From a virus, in the IMG/VR virus record IMGVR_UViG_3300034175_000127, positions 1 to 58,695 of that record: a stretch of 58,695 bases of DNA; one strand, written 5' to 3'. The stretch's first letter is position 1. Each line of letters opens with the position of its first letter. Position numbers and translations under genes: made by a program. The notes under the pieces are model-generated. The model searched no databases. It was given only the letters and a program-made list of their open reading frames with translations, and was not told the DNA's origin. Below are positions 1 through 9,912 of this stretch, in pieces.

Positions 1-3000
1 AAGCGGCCACAAGTCTCGCTCGTATTGACAACATTCTCGATACGGGCCAGAAGTCGTTTGATCGTTACGGCTCGGCTCTGGTCGCCTTGGGTGCTGATGG
101 TGCATCTACGGAAAGCGAAATCACCGAGATGTCGCAGCGCCTCGCAGGTCAGGCCAAGCAGATCGGTTTGTCAGCGCCACAGGTTCTAGCCTTTGGCGCG
201 GCAATGGCGTCGGTTGGTATCGAGTCCGAAGCAGGCGGCACGTCGATGTCCAAAAACTGGAAGGAAATCGACTCAGCAGTGCGCGCAGGTGGCAAGAGCC
301 TCGAAAACGTAGCTAAAGTCGCTGGAATGACCGCTTCTGAATTCAAGCGGGCATGGCAAACCGATGCAGCGGGTGCAACGGTGGCGTTCGTCGAAGGACT
401 CTCAAAAATTGGCGCCGCAGGTGGCAACGTCGCGGGCACGCTCGAAAAGCTCGGCATGACCGATAGCCGCCAACAAGATGCCTTTATCCGTCTGGCGGGC
501 GCGAGTGGACTTCTGGCAAACAGCCTCCAGACTGGCGAAACAGCATGGCGCGAAAACTCGGCGATGGTGACAGAAGCGGGCAAACGCTACGAAACGACAG
601 CCTCACAGCTTCAAATTCTGCAAAACCGTGCGCGTGAGTTAGCCATTCAAGCCTCTGAAGTTGTTTTGCCCGGTGTCAATCGTGAATTGAAGGGATTCTC
701 CGATGGCATTCCCGAAAACGCGCAAAAAATCGCCGCTGCCTACGATGCCCTGGGTCCAGCAGGCCAAAAAGCAATTATTGGCCTGTTGGGTATTGGAGTC
801 GTCTCAGGCCCGATTTTGAAAGTTGCGGGCAATGTGATGACGCTTACGGGCGCGCTAGTGAAGCTGGGCGGTTGGGTTTTGCCGTCTACGCTGACCGCTT
901 CGCTTGCTGGCCTTGCTCCGCTTTTGGCTAATCCATTGGTTGGTATTCCGCTTCTGGTCACCGCGCTCGGCGTCGGCGCTATTGCGTGGGAAAATTATAA
1001 AGCCAAGGTCGAAGACTCTCTGACTGCTCAGCACAATGCGGAGATGAGCGCGCGCAGTTTGGCCTCGGCTCTGGAACGCGCTCAGGAATATGCAGGCACT
1101 AGCAGTGCTGCAAAATCTTCGCTGGGCCGGTTGCAAGAAGACGCCAAGGCCGCAGGGCAAGACACCGACAAGTTGATTGCGCTCATTAAAAAAGCGACGG
1201 ATGCCAAAGTAACTGTCGGCAAAGATATGAAGCTCGATCCGCTGGCTAAAAACGCGGTTCAGAACGAGTTACAGCGCTTCATTAACAACTTGTCGTCGAA
1301 GACCATCGAACTGAATGTGAAGCTCAAAGGCGCCGTTGAGTCAGCGCAGGGCCAAAACACAGGTTTGGCTAACCTTGCGGCGTCCGAACTCAGCTTCCAG
1401 CAACGTGCCCAGCGAGCGGGTGTCTCCATTCCCACGAGGCCAGCGGCGAGCCGACCTGCTACGTTTATGGAGCGGCTAACGACGGGTTCAGACACCATCA
1501 ACAACACAGCCGCCATTGAGCGCTACAATCTGGCGATGGATAATGCCAATTCACGCGTTTTGGCATGGGAGCGCGCTAATTTGCGGGCCAGTGGCACAGC
1601 CCGCGCCGCAACGGCGGCCACAACCCAAAAGCTGACTGAGCAAAACAAGCTGGTTTCGGATTTAACCGACAAAGAACTTGCACGCGAGAAAAAGCGGCTC
1701 GAAAACATGGCAGCTCAGGGCAAGCTCACGATGGGCGCAGGCAGCTATGACGCGGGCGCTTATCAGCGGTCGCTCGAAGTGCAGGATGAAGCCAAGGAGC
1801 GCGCATCGGCGGCGAAATCTAAAAGTGATGCTGACAAGCGAGAGAAAGAGCTCGCATCGGGCCGCGCGCGGGATGAAGCACAACGCAAAAGTGAAGAGGC
1901 GGCTCTGAAGCGACAGCAGGAAGCTGAAGCGATTGCCGATCAGGCGCGCCACGATTTGGGACGTTCGCTCCAGGACCAACTAAGCGACTGGAAAACCTTT
2001 GAGGGTGTGGTCGATAGTGTGCGCTCCAATCTGGCTCAAACCGCTGAGGCGGGCAGTGCAGTGAGCGAAAAAACCGCGCGCGCCAAAGTCGAAGCGCAGC
2101 TCGCGCGCAGCGAATTTGATGGAATTCCCCAACCGCTCAAAGAAAGTGCGGTGGCGTTGGCTGGAATCCAGGTGCAGCTCCAGAAGATTGTAGGCACCCG
2201 CGACGCTGTGCGCGAAACGTTTAACGGCATTTTCGCGGGCCTTGGCAGCAGCGATCAAGCGAAATTTGCAGCGTTCGCACAGCGTTTACAAAATGATTTG
2301 AAGTTGGGAGAACAGGCTAAAGCGCTGGCCGATGACGCGCAGCGCCACAGTCGCACCCTCGATAGCGCGGTGAGCGGTCGCACTTCCTCACTCGAGTCAC
2401 AAATTCGGGCGAATCAATTGGCAGGGCGCAAACCGTTTGACGATCCGAATAACCCAAACGATGGCAGAGCCAACGGCGACTTAGTGAGCGCCGCGCGTGC
2501 CTTCGTGGGAGCGACCGGCGCCGATATGCGTGCGTCGGGCAAAGCTCACGGCTTAGAGTGGTGTGTTGGCTTTATTCAGGCGCGCCGCGAGGAACTGGGA
2601 CAAGAACCTTTAGCGGGCGGGACTTTGAAAGTCAAAGGTCTGCGTTCGTGGGCCGAAAAAGCGGGCCGCACAACCATTGACCCGCAGGCTGGTGACATCT
2701 TCACCCGCGTTGTGGGTGGCGAGCGCCATGCCGCGATTGTGGCTTCTCGTAAGGGCAACACGGTTACAACTATTGGCGGCAATGAGGGAGGCGAACGCAA
2801 CAACCTCAAATCACGAGTCGTCGAAGGCGCAACCTACAACATCAATGCGCCCGGCGTGGTCTTCATTCGACCTGATGCAGCGCCTGGGCCTTCAGCCAAT
2901 GTTTCGATAGAGCCCAGCGTCTCGACACTTTCGGATGCGGCTGCTTACAAGCGTTGGAAAGCCTCGGTTGGCTCCGATGGTCTGACACCCGAAGAACGCG

Positions 3001-5093
3001 CCAGCAACAAAACGCCCGCTACCTCCTCACAAAGTCCATCTGTTGCGTCGCCAGCTACTAACGGATCTCGCACTGCGCCTTTGGGCCAGTTCGATTCTCG
3101 TCTTTTAACAGCGCGTGCACTTCCAAACTCTTTTGGCCCCAGCATGGCCGATTATCAGGCACGCGATGGCGAATCCACGAAGTTTCGGCAGGATCTCGAA
3201 ACCCTCATCACACAGCTTTTAGGTCGAGGTGTGAAGCTTTCAGACGCTTCGATTAAAGATGCAGGGAAAACCGCACTTAACCTCGATTTGAGCGCCAGCC
3301 GACGCGAGGCGACCCGCGAAGCCTATCGTGAGATGGCTGGCCTTAATCGTGACATTCGACTTATTGGACGCGAAAACAACCCGTATTTGGCGCTGCTTGA
3401 AGAATTTGAGAGTGGTGGAGCCGAATTCGTCACAGCGGTCGCTAAAAACCGCAAGCTGGGCACCGTGCTTTCGTTCATGAAAGGCCAGCTGCAACAGGGA
3501 ACTGATGAATTAGTCAAGGAGGCCAGCCGCGCGGCACGAATCGCATCGGAAAATCTGGGGATGTTGGGCGCAAACTATAACGGTGCTGATTATGAAAGGG
3601 CACAGTTCCAGACTGAAAAACGGTTTGAAATCTGGGAATCGCCGGATATCGTCGCCACATCTCAGACCATAGAAAAATTGCGAGGGCAGGGCCAAGAACA
3701 CCAGGCACTCGCTCTTCAAAAGGATCTTAATACCGAAGCGACACGCCGCCTGACAGCCGCGATGCAAGCGTATGATTCAAACGCTCATTCGCGCGCTCTG
3801 GTTGGCCACGCAGAACAATTGAAAGCGTTGAAAGATGAGGCCGATGCTCTCGAAAACCTCATCAGGTTGCGTGGCCAAACTGGAATTGCTCGTGGCTTGG
3901 CCGATGACCACGCCGCAGCGGATGAAGCGGAGAAAAAAGCGCGCGAAAAATTCCAGCCTTTGGTCAACAGTGGGAAGATCACTCAGGATGAAGCGGATGA
4001 AATGGTGCGCGACGTGGGTGAATCGACGTTTGGCAACGCTCAGAGAAAACGGGGGAGCAACCAAAACACCTCGCTTGAGGACTATAACGCGGCTCTGCGT
4101 GACAACATGGCGTTGCTCTCAGACCAAAAGCGAGCACACGAAACGATGGCTGTGGACTCGCCGGAGCTAGAAACCGAGATTGCGCTGTTGCAGGAACGGG
4201 CGCGGTTGTTGTCCAACGAATTCAAAGACCGTGTTGGTCGAGACGCAAAAGGCGGGCTGGTAATTCCTGCTGATGTTCAAACAGAACTGGAGCAGCGTTT
4301 GGGTTTGAAGCGAGAAGAGCTTCAGCTTGAAAGCCAACTCGCCCGCGTTGTGAAAGAGCGCCAGAACTTGCTTTCTCTGCAAAACAGCGTGTTGGACGAG
4401 CAAATGCAGCGCGAAATGACGCGTGCCGATACAGCGCGGGAACGCTTGGAGATTGAACTCCGCTACGAAGCTCAGAAACGAGAATTTGCCGCAGAAGCAG
4501 AAACAGCCGCAGAAGCTGCTGCACGAACGCAGCTCGACAACGAACGCAAAATCAGTGCGGCCCAAGAAGACCGTATCACGAGGGAGAAAGCCAACGCAGA
4601 GCAACTGAAAGGCGCTTTTGGGATGCTTCTTAATGGAGATATAAGCGGGATGGGGAATCAAGTGATGGGGAATTTTAAAGATTCAATTTCCCGAAAAGCG
4701 GCTGATTTCCTTTCAGGACGTGGCAAGGGAGATCAGTCACCTAACCCGTGGAACAATCCCGATTTCACGCCCGATTTTGGCACTCGCATGGGGCCAGAGA
4801 AGTTTCTTCCTAACCCGCAGAAATTCCCTGGCATTCCAGCGAGCACATCGGCGGGAGATATTGCGGGTGCTGTGCGTGCGGCTCTGGCCGGTGGTATCAT
4901 GGCCGCGCGTGTTGAAGTGCGAACCGGACAAACTAATGTGCAGGGAATGAATGTAAATGTGGCTGGCGGAGGCAATGGCGGCAATGCAACTGGTCTTATG
5001 AATCTGATGCTTAGCGGCCGCGACAATGGTTCTGGCGGCAGTGGGACGACACCAACGACTGCACAGAGCGTGTCGGGAGTTATTGAAGCATGA
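1..5093 (+). CDS. Tape measure protein, C-terminal part (5' end lies across the window edge)
   Basis: Open from base 3 to the stop at 5091-5093, with no start codon needed, so this is the continuation of a gene cut by the window. The first 200 residues carry the classic tape-measure core (AATSLARI, then GIESEAGGTSMSK). Long coiled-coil and Ala/Gln-rich stretches follow. A cysteine-peptidase-like insert of CHAP/NlpC type lies at about nt 2480-2880, with Cys at 2562-2564 (motif EWCVGF), His at 2727-2729 (ERHAAIV) and Asn at 2781-2783 (IGGN). Such inserts are known in tape measures and are thought to open the murein during DNA injection. The N-terminal 245 codons are at 57959-58695. The last bases overlap the next tail gene (ATGA). 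Confidence 0.92.
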   Translation, partial: AATSLARIDNILDTGQKSFDRYGSALVALGADGASTESEITEMSQRLAGQAKQIGLSAPQVLAFGAAMASVGIESEAGGTSMSKNWKEIDSAVRAGGKSLENVAKVAGMTASEFKRAWQTDAAGATVAFVEGLSKIGAAGGNVAGTLEKLGMTDSRQQDAFIRLAGASGLLANSLQTGETAWRENSAMVTEAGKRYETTASQLQILQNRARELAIQASEVVLPGVNRELKGFSDGIPENAQKIAAAYDALGPAGQKAIIGLLGIGVVSGPILKVAGNVMTLTGALVKLGGWVLPSTLTASLAGLAPLLANPLVGIPLLVTALGVGAIAWENYKAKVEDSLTAQHNAEMSARSLASALERAQEYAGTSSAAKSSLGRLQEDAKAAGQDTDKLIALIKKATDAKVTVGKDMKLDPLAKNAVQNELQRFINNLSSKTIELNVKLKGAVESAQGQNTGLANLAASELSFQQRAQRAGVSIPTRPAASRPATFMERLTTGSDTINNTAAIERYNLAMDNANSRVLAWERANLRASGTARAATAATTQKLTEQNKLVSDLTDKELAREKKRLENMAAQGKLTMGAGSYDAGAYQRSLEVQDEAKERASAAKSKSDADKREKELASGRARDEAQRKSEEAALKRQQEAEAIADQARHDLGRSLQDQLSDWKTFEGVVDSVRSNLAQTAEAGSAVSEKTARAKVEAQLARSEFDGIPQPLKESAVALAGIQVQLQKIVGTRDAVRETFNGIFAGLGSSDQAKFAAFAQRLQNDLKLGEQAKALADDAQRHSRTLDSAVSGRTSSLESQIRANQLAGRKPFDDPNNPNDGRANGDLVSAARAFVGATGADMRASGKAHGLEWCVGFIQARREELGQEPLAGGTLKVKGLRSWAEKAGRTTIDPQAGDIFTRVVGGERHAAIVASRKGNTVTTIGGNEGGERNNLKSRVVEGATYNINAPGVVFIRPDAAPGPSANVSIEPSVSTLSDAAAYKRWKASVGSDGLTPEERASNKTPATSSQSPSVASPATNGSRTAPLGQFDSRLLTARALPNSFGPSMADYQARDGESTKFRQDLETLITQLLGRGVKLSDASIKDAGKTALNLDLSASRREATREAYREMAGLNRDIRLIGRENNPYLALLEEFESGGAEFVTAVAKNRKLGTVLSFMKGQLQQGTDELVKEASRAARIASENLGMLGANYNGADYERAQFQTEKRFEIWESPDIVATSQTIEKLRGQGQEHQALALQKDLNTEATRRLTAAMQAYDSNAHSRALVGHAEQLKALKDEADALENLIRLRGQTGIARGLADDHAAADEAEKKAREKFQPLVNSGKITQDEADEMVRDVGESTFGNAQRKRGSNQNTSLEDYNAALRDNMALLSDQKRAHETMAVDSPELETEIALLQERARLLSNEFKDRVGRDAKGGLVIPADVQTELEQRLGLKREELQLESQLARVVKERQNLLSLQNSVLDEQMQREMTRADTARERLEIELRYEAQKREFAAEAETAAEAAARTQLDNERKISAAQEDRITREKANAEQLKGAFGMLLNGDISGMGNQVMGNFKDSISRKAADFLSGRGKGDQSPNPWNNPDFTPDFGTRMGPEKFLPNPQKFPGIPASTSAGDIAGAVRAALAGGIMAARVEVRTGQTNVQGMNVNVAGGGNGGNATGLMNLMLSGRDNGSGGSGTTPTTAQSVSGVIEA

Positions 5094-5674
5094 AGATTGA
5101 ACTACATCCTGTGATTTTGCCAATTTCTCCGAAGATTCGCGTTGTTGGCGGTCCTAGGTTCAAAAACACGTATTTGGAAGATGCACAAGGCGACCCACAA
5201 TCTCAAATTTATTGGGACAAGGCCAAGTGGGAATGGACGCTTCGTTTTGTCGAAGAGTCGATGACATCGCTGATCGGGTTTTTTCTCGCCCGCAATGGTT
5301 GCGGATGGTTTTTGAAAGACGACTTTGATTACCGCGCTGACTTTACGACTGGCCTTGTCAAAACCATGCCAGACGGTAATCGCTATTTGATGAAGCGTTA
5401 CCCGGACACGGACAACTTTCGGCCCTACGAGCGGCGGATTCGTTGCCCCCTTCCTGGAACTATCGCGTTTTCGGGCGTTTCTGGTTCACCTGTTGTCGAT
5501 CCATATAGCGGCCAAGTGACAGGGGCCACAGGCGATGGAGCTGCAAGCTTCGATTTTGTCTGTCCAGTCATCTTTGCTACCGATTTCATGGAAATGGAGC
5601 GTAAGCCAGGTGATGCAGGTAGTACTTGGCAAGTGCAAATCAAAGAGATCGGGAAGTTCTCGGTCGCAAACTGA
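5090..5674 (+). CDS. DUF2460-family tail protein (GTA distal-tail-like)
   Basis: 194 residues, starting in an ATGA overlap with the tape measure stop. The N-terminus (PKIRVVGGPRF) and the central segment WTLRFVEESMTSLIGFFLAR, followed by an aromatic-rich KDDFDYRADF, match my knowledge of DUF2460, the family of gene transfer agent ORFG12. A Thr/Asp-rich strand and a final DFVCPVIFATD match the family's C-terminal pattern. The position directly after the tape measure and before a DUF2163 gene is the order seen in GTAs and related siphoviruses. Likely role: distal tail component linking the tube to the tail tip. Confidence 0.75.
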   Translation: MKIELHPVILPISPKIRVVGGPRFKNTYLEDAQGDPQSQIYWDKAKWEWTLRFVEESMTSLIGFFLARNGCGWFLKDDFDYRADFTTGLVKTMPDGNRYLMKRYPDTDNFRPYERRIRCPLPGTIAFSGVSGSPVVDPYSGQVTGATGDGAASFDFVCPVIFATDFMEMERKPGDAGSTWQVQIKEIGKFSVAN

Positions 5675-5676
5675 AT

Positions 5677-6612
5677 ATGCCATTTCACGTTTCCAATTCC
5701 ACTCCAGAGCGCGAAGCCGAAGCGCTCGCCTATTTGCAGGGCACGACGCGGCTTTCGTTGGCGCTACGTGTCGAGTGCGGCGATGGGCAGGTTTTCGCCT
5801 TCACCGATGCCGAAGAGGATATTTTGCTACCCGCTGGCACCTGGGACGACATCACGATTCCGCAAACTCTTTATCAGTCTGGCGAAGGCATCTTTCCCAA
5901 GAACATCCAGCAGAACCGCGACCCGCGCAAAGTCGATCACTGGGAGTTTGTCGCGTTCATAGGTGCAATCGGTTACGTCTTGGAAAGCGATGTGGCACGC
6001 GGCAAGTTCCAGAAAGCGCGGTTTTCCTTCATCATTTTCGCGCGTGATCGGCTTGATTTTCAATGGCTCAGACAACGCGGCAAACTGGGTGACAAGAGCG
6101 ACGACAAAGGGCAATCCAAGTGGAAGATGAACGGTTTGTCTCGCTTGCTTCAACAGGAAGTTTTGGAAGTAACTTCGCCTTTATCGCGCGCCAAATGGGG
6201 CGACCCGGCGCTCGCCTTTTTCGACTTAAACGGCGACACTGGCGACGGTTTCGCGGCGCGTGTGTCGGGCGCGGTTTCGCTTGTGGACGCAACGTTCCCA
6301 CGTCGGCGCTTCGTTCTCGCAGCGGCGCAAGGCTTTCCCGAAGGACGTTTCGCCGATGGCACGATTGAGTTTTTGGACGGCGCAAACGATGGCGTTGTTA
6401 TGTCCGTTCAGGATTATGAGAGCGCGACAGGCTTGTTTACGCTGGATGAAAGCGCGCCATTCCCAGTCGCGAACGGCGTCACGGTGCGCGCTCAAATCCG
6501 CGCGCCTATGACGTTCGAGGACTGGAAACTGTATTTTGGCACAGGCTTTGGCTTTCCCGGCGAACCGCAAATCCCCAACGCAGAAGATGCTCAGGACATC
6601 AAGGCGGGCTAA
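5677..6612 (+). CDS. DUF2163-family tail tip protein (GTA ORFG13-like)
   Basis: 311 residues from the ATG at 5677, two bases after the previous stop. A longer upstream reading frame would overlap the DUF2460 gene by about 50 bases. The protein opens with a domain of the type TRLSLALRVECGDGQVFAFTD. A WKMNGLSRLLQQEV segment then precedes TSPLSRAKWGDPAL, which is the usual layout of DUF2163 proteins (elaborated beta domain, then a C-terminal domain normally Cys-rich). The cysteines often seen in the C-terminal part are absent here. Its place between DUF2460 and the hub gene supports a tail tip role. Confidence 0.72.
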   Translation: MPFHVSNSTPEREAEALAYLQGTTRLSLALRVECGDGQVFAFTDAEEDILLPAGTWDDITIPQTLYQSGEGIFPKNIQQNRDPRKVDHWEFVAFIGAIGYVLESDVARGKFQKARFSFIIFARDRLDFQWLRQRGKLGDKSDDKGQSKWKMNGLSRLLQQEVLEVTSPLSRAKWGDPALAFFDLNGDTGDGFAARVSGAVSLVDATFPRRRFVLAAAQGFPEGRFADGTIEFLDGANDGVVMSVQDYESATGLFTLDESAPFPVANGVTVRAQIRAPMTFEDWKLYFGTGFGFPGEPQIPNAEDAQDIKAG

Positions 6613-6617
6613 TCTCT

Positions 6618-9164
6618 ATGAATTTCCTGGGTTCTCTCGTCAACATCGGCGCCGCGTTCGCAACCGGCGGCGCCGCGTTGTATTGGCAAATTGCGGCTGT
6701 CGCGTATGGCGTTATCAAGGGTGGCCCAGAACAAAAAGGGCCAAGACTCAATGACCTCACCATCACTCTTGACGGCGAAGGGCAAGCGATTAGTCGGGGT
6801 TGGGGCCGTTGGCGTCAAGAGCAGTTGCGGCTCTTGTGGACAACGGGCCTGCTCGAAGACAAAAGCAGCAAGCGAAAGGGTGGTTTGTTTGGAATCGGCG
6901 GCACCAAGATTACCAGCTATAAATACAGCGCGAGCGGCTTATTGCTGGGCGGGAAAGGCCCAGTCACGCGTTTGCGGCGCCTCCAATTGAACCAGCACGT
7001 TGAATACGACTATGGCGACGGCGATGAAAAAGGACTGACGCTGACATGGAACGGCCAATTTTGGAGCAGCGCACCGATTTCAACGGCCTTACCGCCACCT
7101 CCATCACTCTTTAGCCGATGGGGTTTTCGAGTCAATCCGGCGGCCACGAGCAACGCGAATTTAATTGTTCGCGTTTATCCCGGCACTCTGGCTCAGCCGG
7201 TCGATTCGTTGCTTGTGGCCGCGAAAGGCGCTGACGAATGGACGAATTATCCCGACAAGTGGATTGTCGCGGTCGAAATCAAAAATCTGGAAAAATACGG
7301 CAACTCGATGCCGCGCATTTCGGTTGAGATGGAATATGCTCAAACCGATCTGGCCGAGGTAATTTTAGAAGTCGCTTCGTGGGTGGGGTTAGAAGCTGCG
7401 GATTTCGATTTGAGCGCGCTCGAAGGTCTGAGCGTGGCGACGAATGGGATGGTCGGTTTTCAGGTCGATTCCAGGCGCAAGGCGTGTGACATCATTGGCG
7501 AGCTAATGGACATCTACCATTTCAGCTTGCCGGAAGTGGACGGCGTTCTGCGCGCTGTGCGTCGTCCAAGTGGCTTTTTGGTCGAGCTTGATGAGAACGC
7601 GCTTCGTGTGCGCGCTGGCTATGAAGCGGGTGAAGTGGCTGGCGCGCCGCTTTCTGAGCGCGACGAAGAGAGTCTTTCGCGGGACAGCGAATATTTGTTT
7701 CGTGATCCAAACCGCGAATTTGCGCCCGGCTATCGCTATTCAAGGCGCTTCGATGCGGCCACAACTCGCAAGAACACCCAACAAACCGGCGCCAGCATGG
7801 AAGGCTCGCGCGCATCGAGCGTCATTCGTGTCTTGCAAGCGGAAGAGTGGGCCGGTGCGCGAGGTAGAAAGGGCACACGCGGCCTTGAGGCGCTGATAGA
7901 CGCCGCTGGTGATGAAGGCTGGATTGCTACGCCCGATGGTGCGGTTCCGATGGTGCTGGATCAAACCGACGTGCCGCTTTTTGGACCAGTAGGCGAGACG
8001 TGGCAGGGCTTAGACCCGCTCGTTTACAACTTGCCTCTGCGCGACGAAACGGCAGGTCTTACGCGGCGCACACCAATCGAGCGCGGCTTTCCCATCGTTT
8101 GGGCGGGCGAATGTTCCTTCGTGGAGGGCTCAGGTGCGTGGATTACTCAGAAATCGTTTGTCATTGGCGTGTGCCGTAGCATCGGTGACTTGCGATGGAA
8201 TGGTGCTGATGTGGAGATCGAGCGCCGTGAACCGGGCGGCGACTGGATAGAAGTGGCTGAAACCGGAGTCGGCGACGAGTCGATCATCGGTGAACTGACT
8301 GCACCTTGGACACCCACAGAAGGTTTTTCGAGCGATGGTTTCTCATGCCAACTCTACGGCGGCGCACTCACTTCAACGACGGAAGCCCTGGCGCTCAGCG
8401 GCGCGAATCTGGCTTTGTTCGAGAATGGCATGGCCGTTGTCATTCAGACCGCAACACAAACCGCAGCAAACGCCAACAGCAAGTTCTACAGCACAACGAA
8501 CCTGACCAGCGGCATTTATGGAACAGATGACTTCCTAGAACCGCTGGCAGCGGGCGCTCGCTTCATAATTCTCAACGATGCAAACGCGCTTCCGCTTGAT
8601 GGGCCGGAGTGGAAAACATTGCCAACGGCGCCGGTCTTAGGGTCTGAGTTTCGTCTCATCGTGCAGGAAGATGGCGCGCAGGGTGAAGAGGTTGTGTGGA
8701 CGCTCGGTGAGTTCGAGGGCGAAAACATTCGCACGCCATCGCCTGCTGTCGAGGCTACGCGAGACATCGACGGTGGCCTGAGTCTGGTGGTAGCAGGTCG
8801 CACGCGCTATCTCGAAGACATGGATTTGGACGCGTTGCCCAGTGGCGCAACCTACCGAGAAACGTCAACACCAAGCGGCTTCAAGTTTCAGATTATTTTG
8901 ACTTGCGAGGGCGCTAGTGTGACGGTAACGCACTATTCGACCGACGAGCGCGCAGAATTTGATTTTGCATGGACGGCGGGCGAACTGGCAACGCTACTTT
9001 CGCTCTCCGAAGCGCAAATTGCGGCCAATGAAATTACGGGCACGTTAGCTCTGTGGGGCGCGACTGCGCTCGGTAGGGCAGCGAACTTCTCGGCTTCTCC
9101 CTTAAATGGCGAGGTTGTCGATGAAAATTACGGATTCTTCCCATTATTTGAAAGTTGGAGCTAA
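6618..9164 (+). CDS. Tail hub / tip attachment protein (phage-tail_3 / GTA ORFG15-like)
   Basis: 848 residues. The N-terminus is a short hydrophobic stretch (VNIGAAFATGGAALYWQIAA) typical of these hub proteins. Residues about 240-330 carry the hallmark pattern for this family: EVILEVASWVGLEAADFD, then LSVATNGMVGFQV, then a DIIGELMDIYHFSLPEVDG segment, equivalent to the gp27-like hub domain of GTA ORFG15 and TipJ-like proteins. The C-terminal half is beta-rich and probably forms the distal tip or host-recognition part. The gene follows DUF2460 and DUF2163, completing the tail tip cluster. The glycosidase-like domain of some GTA hubs was not recognised. Confidence 0.75.
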   Translation: MNFLGSLVNIGAAFATGGAALYWQIAAVAYGVIKGGPEQKGPRLNDLTITLDGEGQAISRGWGRWRQEQLRLLWTTGLLEDKSSKRKGGLFGIGGTKITSYKYSASGLLLGGKGPVTRLRRLQLNQHVEYDYGDGDEKGLTLTWNGQFWSSAPISTALPPPPSLFSRWGFRVNPAATSNANLIVRVYPGTLAQPVDSLLVAAKGADEWTNYPDKWIVAVEIKNLEKYGNSMPRISVEMEYAQTDLAEVILEVASWVGLEAADFDLSALEGLSVATNGMVGFQVDSRRKACDIIGELMDIYHFSLPEVDGVLRAVRRPSGFLVELDENALRVRAGYEAGEVAGAPLSERDEESLSRDSEYLFRDPNREFAPGYRYSRRFDAATTRKNTQQTGASMEGSRASSVIRVLQAEEWAGARGRKGTRGLEALIDAAGDEGWIATPDGAVPMVLDQTDVPLFGPVGETWQGLDPLVYNLPLRDETAGLTRRTPIERGFPIVWAGECSFVEGSGAWITQKSFVIGVCRSIGDLRWNGADVEIERREPGGDWIEVAETGVGDESIIGELTAPWTPTEGFSSDGFSCQLYGGALTSTTEALALSGANLALFENGMAVVIQTATQTAANANSKFYSTTNLTSGIYGTDDFLEPLAAGARFIILNDANALPLDGPEWKTLPTAPVLGSEFRLIVQEDGAQGEEVVWTLGEFEGENIRTPSPAVEATRDIDGGLSLVVAGRTRYLEDMDLDALPSGATYRETSTPSGFKFQIILTCEGASVTVTHYSTDERAEFDFAWTAGELATLLSLSEAQIAANEITGTLALWGATALGRAANFSASPLNGEVVDENYGFFPLFESWS

Positions 9165-9166
9165 CC

Positions 9167-9391
9167 ATGAAACCAAAACTACCCTCAACGCTTTCCGTTC
9201 TCTACACGCTAGGCATTATCGCTGCTGCGTGGGAGATGTGGACAATCGTAAACCGCGAAAACGGCGATACCTTCAGCGCGACGCTTCGCCGACTCGGACA
9301 AAACCAGCCGTTTATTGTGCTGGCGACCGGCCTCGTTGTCGGACATCTCTATTGGCCTTTGCTTGACAAAGAGGACATCGAATCGAAATGA
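9167..9391 (+). CDS. Small two-helix membrane protein
   Basis: 74 residues from the ATG at 9167, just after the hub stop. Two hydrophobic stretches (about residues 5-26 and 47-66) flank a charged loop, and the tail DKEDIESK is charged. The short length and topology resemble small phage holins or tail-tip-associated membrane proteins, but a separate holin candidate exists at 13938-14390. Its stop overlaps the start of the next gene (ATGA). The function is not recognised. Confidence 0.7.
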   Translation: MKPKLPSTLSVLYTLGIIAAAWEMWTIVNRENGDTFSATLRRLGQNQPFIVLATGLVVGHLYWPLLDKEDIESK

Positions 9392-9912
9392 ACTATCAAC
9401 TTTTAAAAGACGAACTCAACAAGCCTGAAAATGACGGGAAAACCGACGCGGAAATTGTCGCCGCTCTTTACGCAAAAACCATCCCCAACCCAGAGCCTCA
9501 AGGCGCTGTGCTGCGCGCTCTGGTGAAGATGGAGGTCATGTCTCATCTGAGCGAGGAATCTGTCGCTAAGGTCTTGTTCTATCCGAATCTGCCTCTGGTT
9601 TTTGAAGCCTTTAACAACCAAGACCATCCCAGTTCGGTTTCGTGGGTTTACTCGTTATGGATGGCAAAGCAAATCACCGAGGCAGAGCGAAATGCCTGTG
9701 TCGCTTTCATCCAGACGCCGATTCCTGACCCAGCATGGAGTCCTTTGGTTTCGTGGTGCGAACTCCACGAAACGGAATGTTCTGGGCAGGATCTTCGCAT
9801 CGCGCGCTTGATCGACAAAGCTGCATTTGCGCGCCAGAGAGCGGAAGTGTGGAAGAGCATCACCTCTAATCTCGAAGCGGGCAATGATGTGGACATCGAA
9901 GGGGTGAGCTAA
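9388..9912 (+). CDS. Hypothetical tail-region protein
   Basis: 174 residues, starting in an ATGA overlap with the small membrane protein. The N-terminus (MNYQLLKDELNKPENDGKTD) resembles short helical proteins that sit near fibre and endolysin genes in many phages. The body is mostly helical, contains several Trp and Cys residues, and has no signal or membrane segment. It ends one base before the beta-helix gene, so the two are probably cotranslated. I cannot assign a function. Confidence 0.7.
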   Translation: MNYQLLKDELNKPENDGKTDAEIVAALYAKTIPNPEPQGAVLRALVKMEVMSHLSEESVAKVLFYPNLPLVFEAFNNQDHPSSVSWVYSLWMAKQITEAERNACVAFIQTPIPDPAWSPLVSWCELHETECSGQDLRIARLIDKAAFARQRAEVWKSITSNLEAGNDVDIEGVS

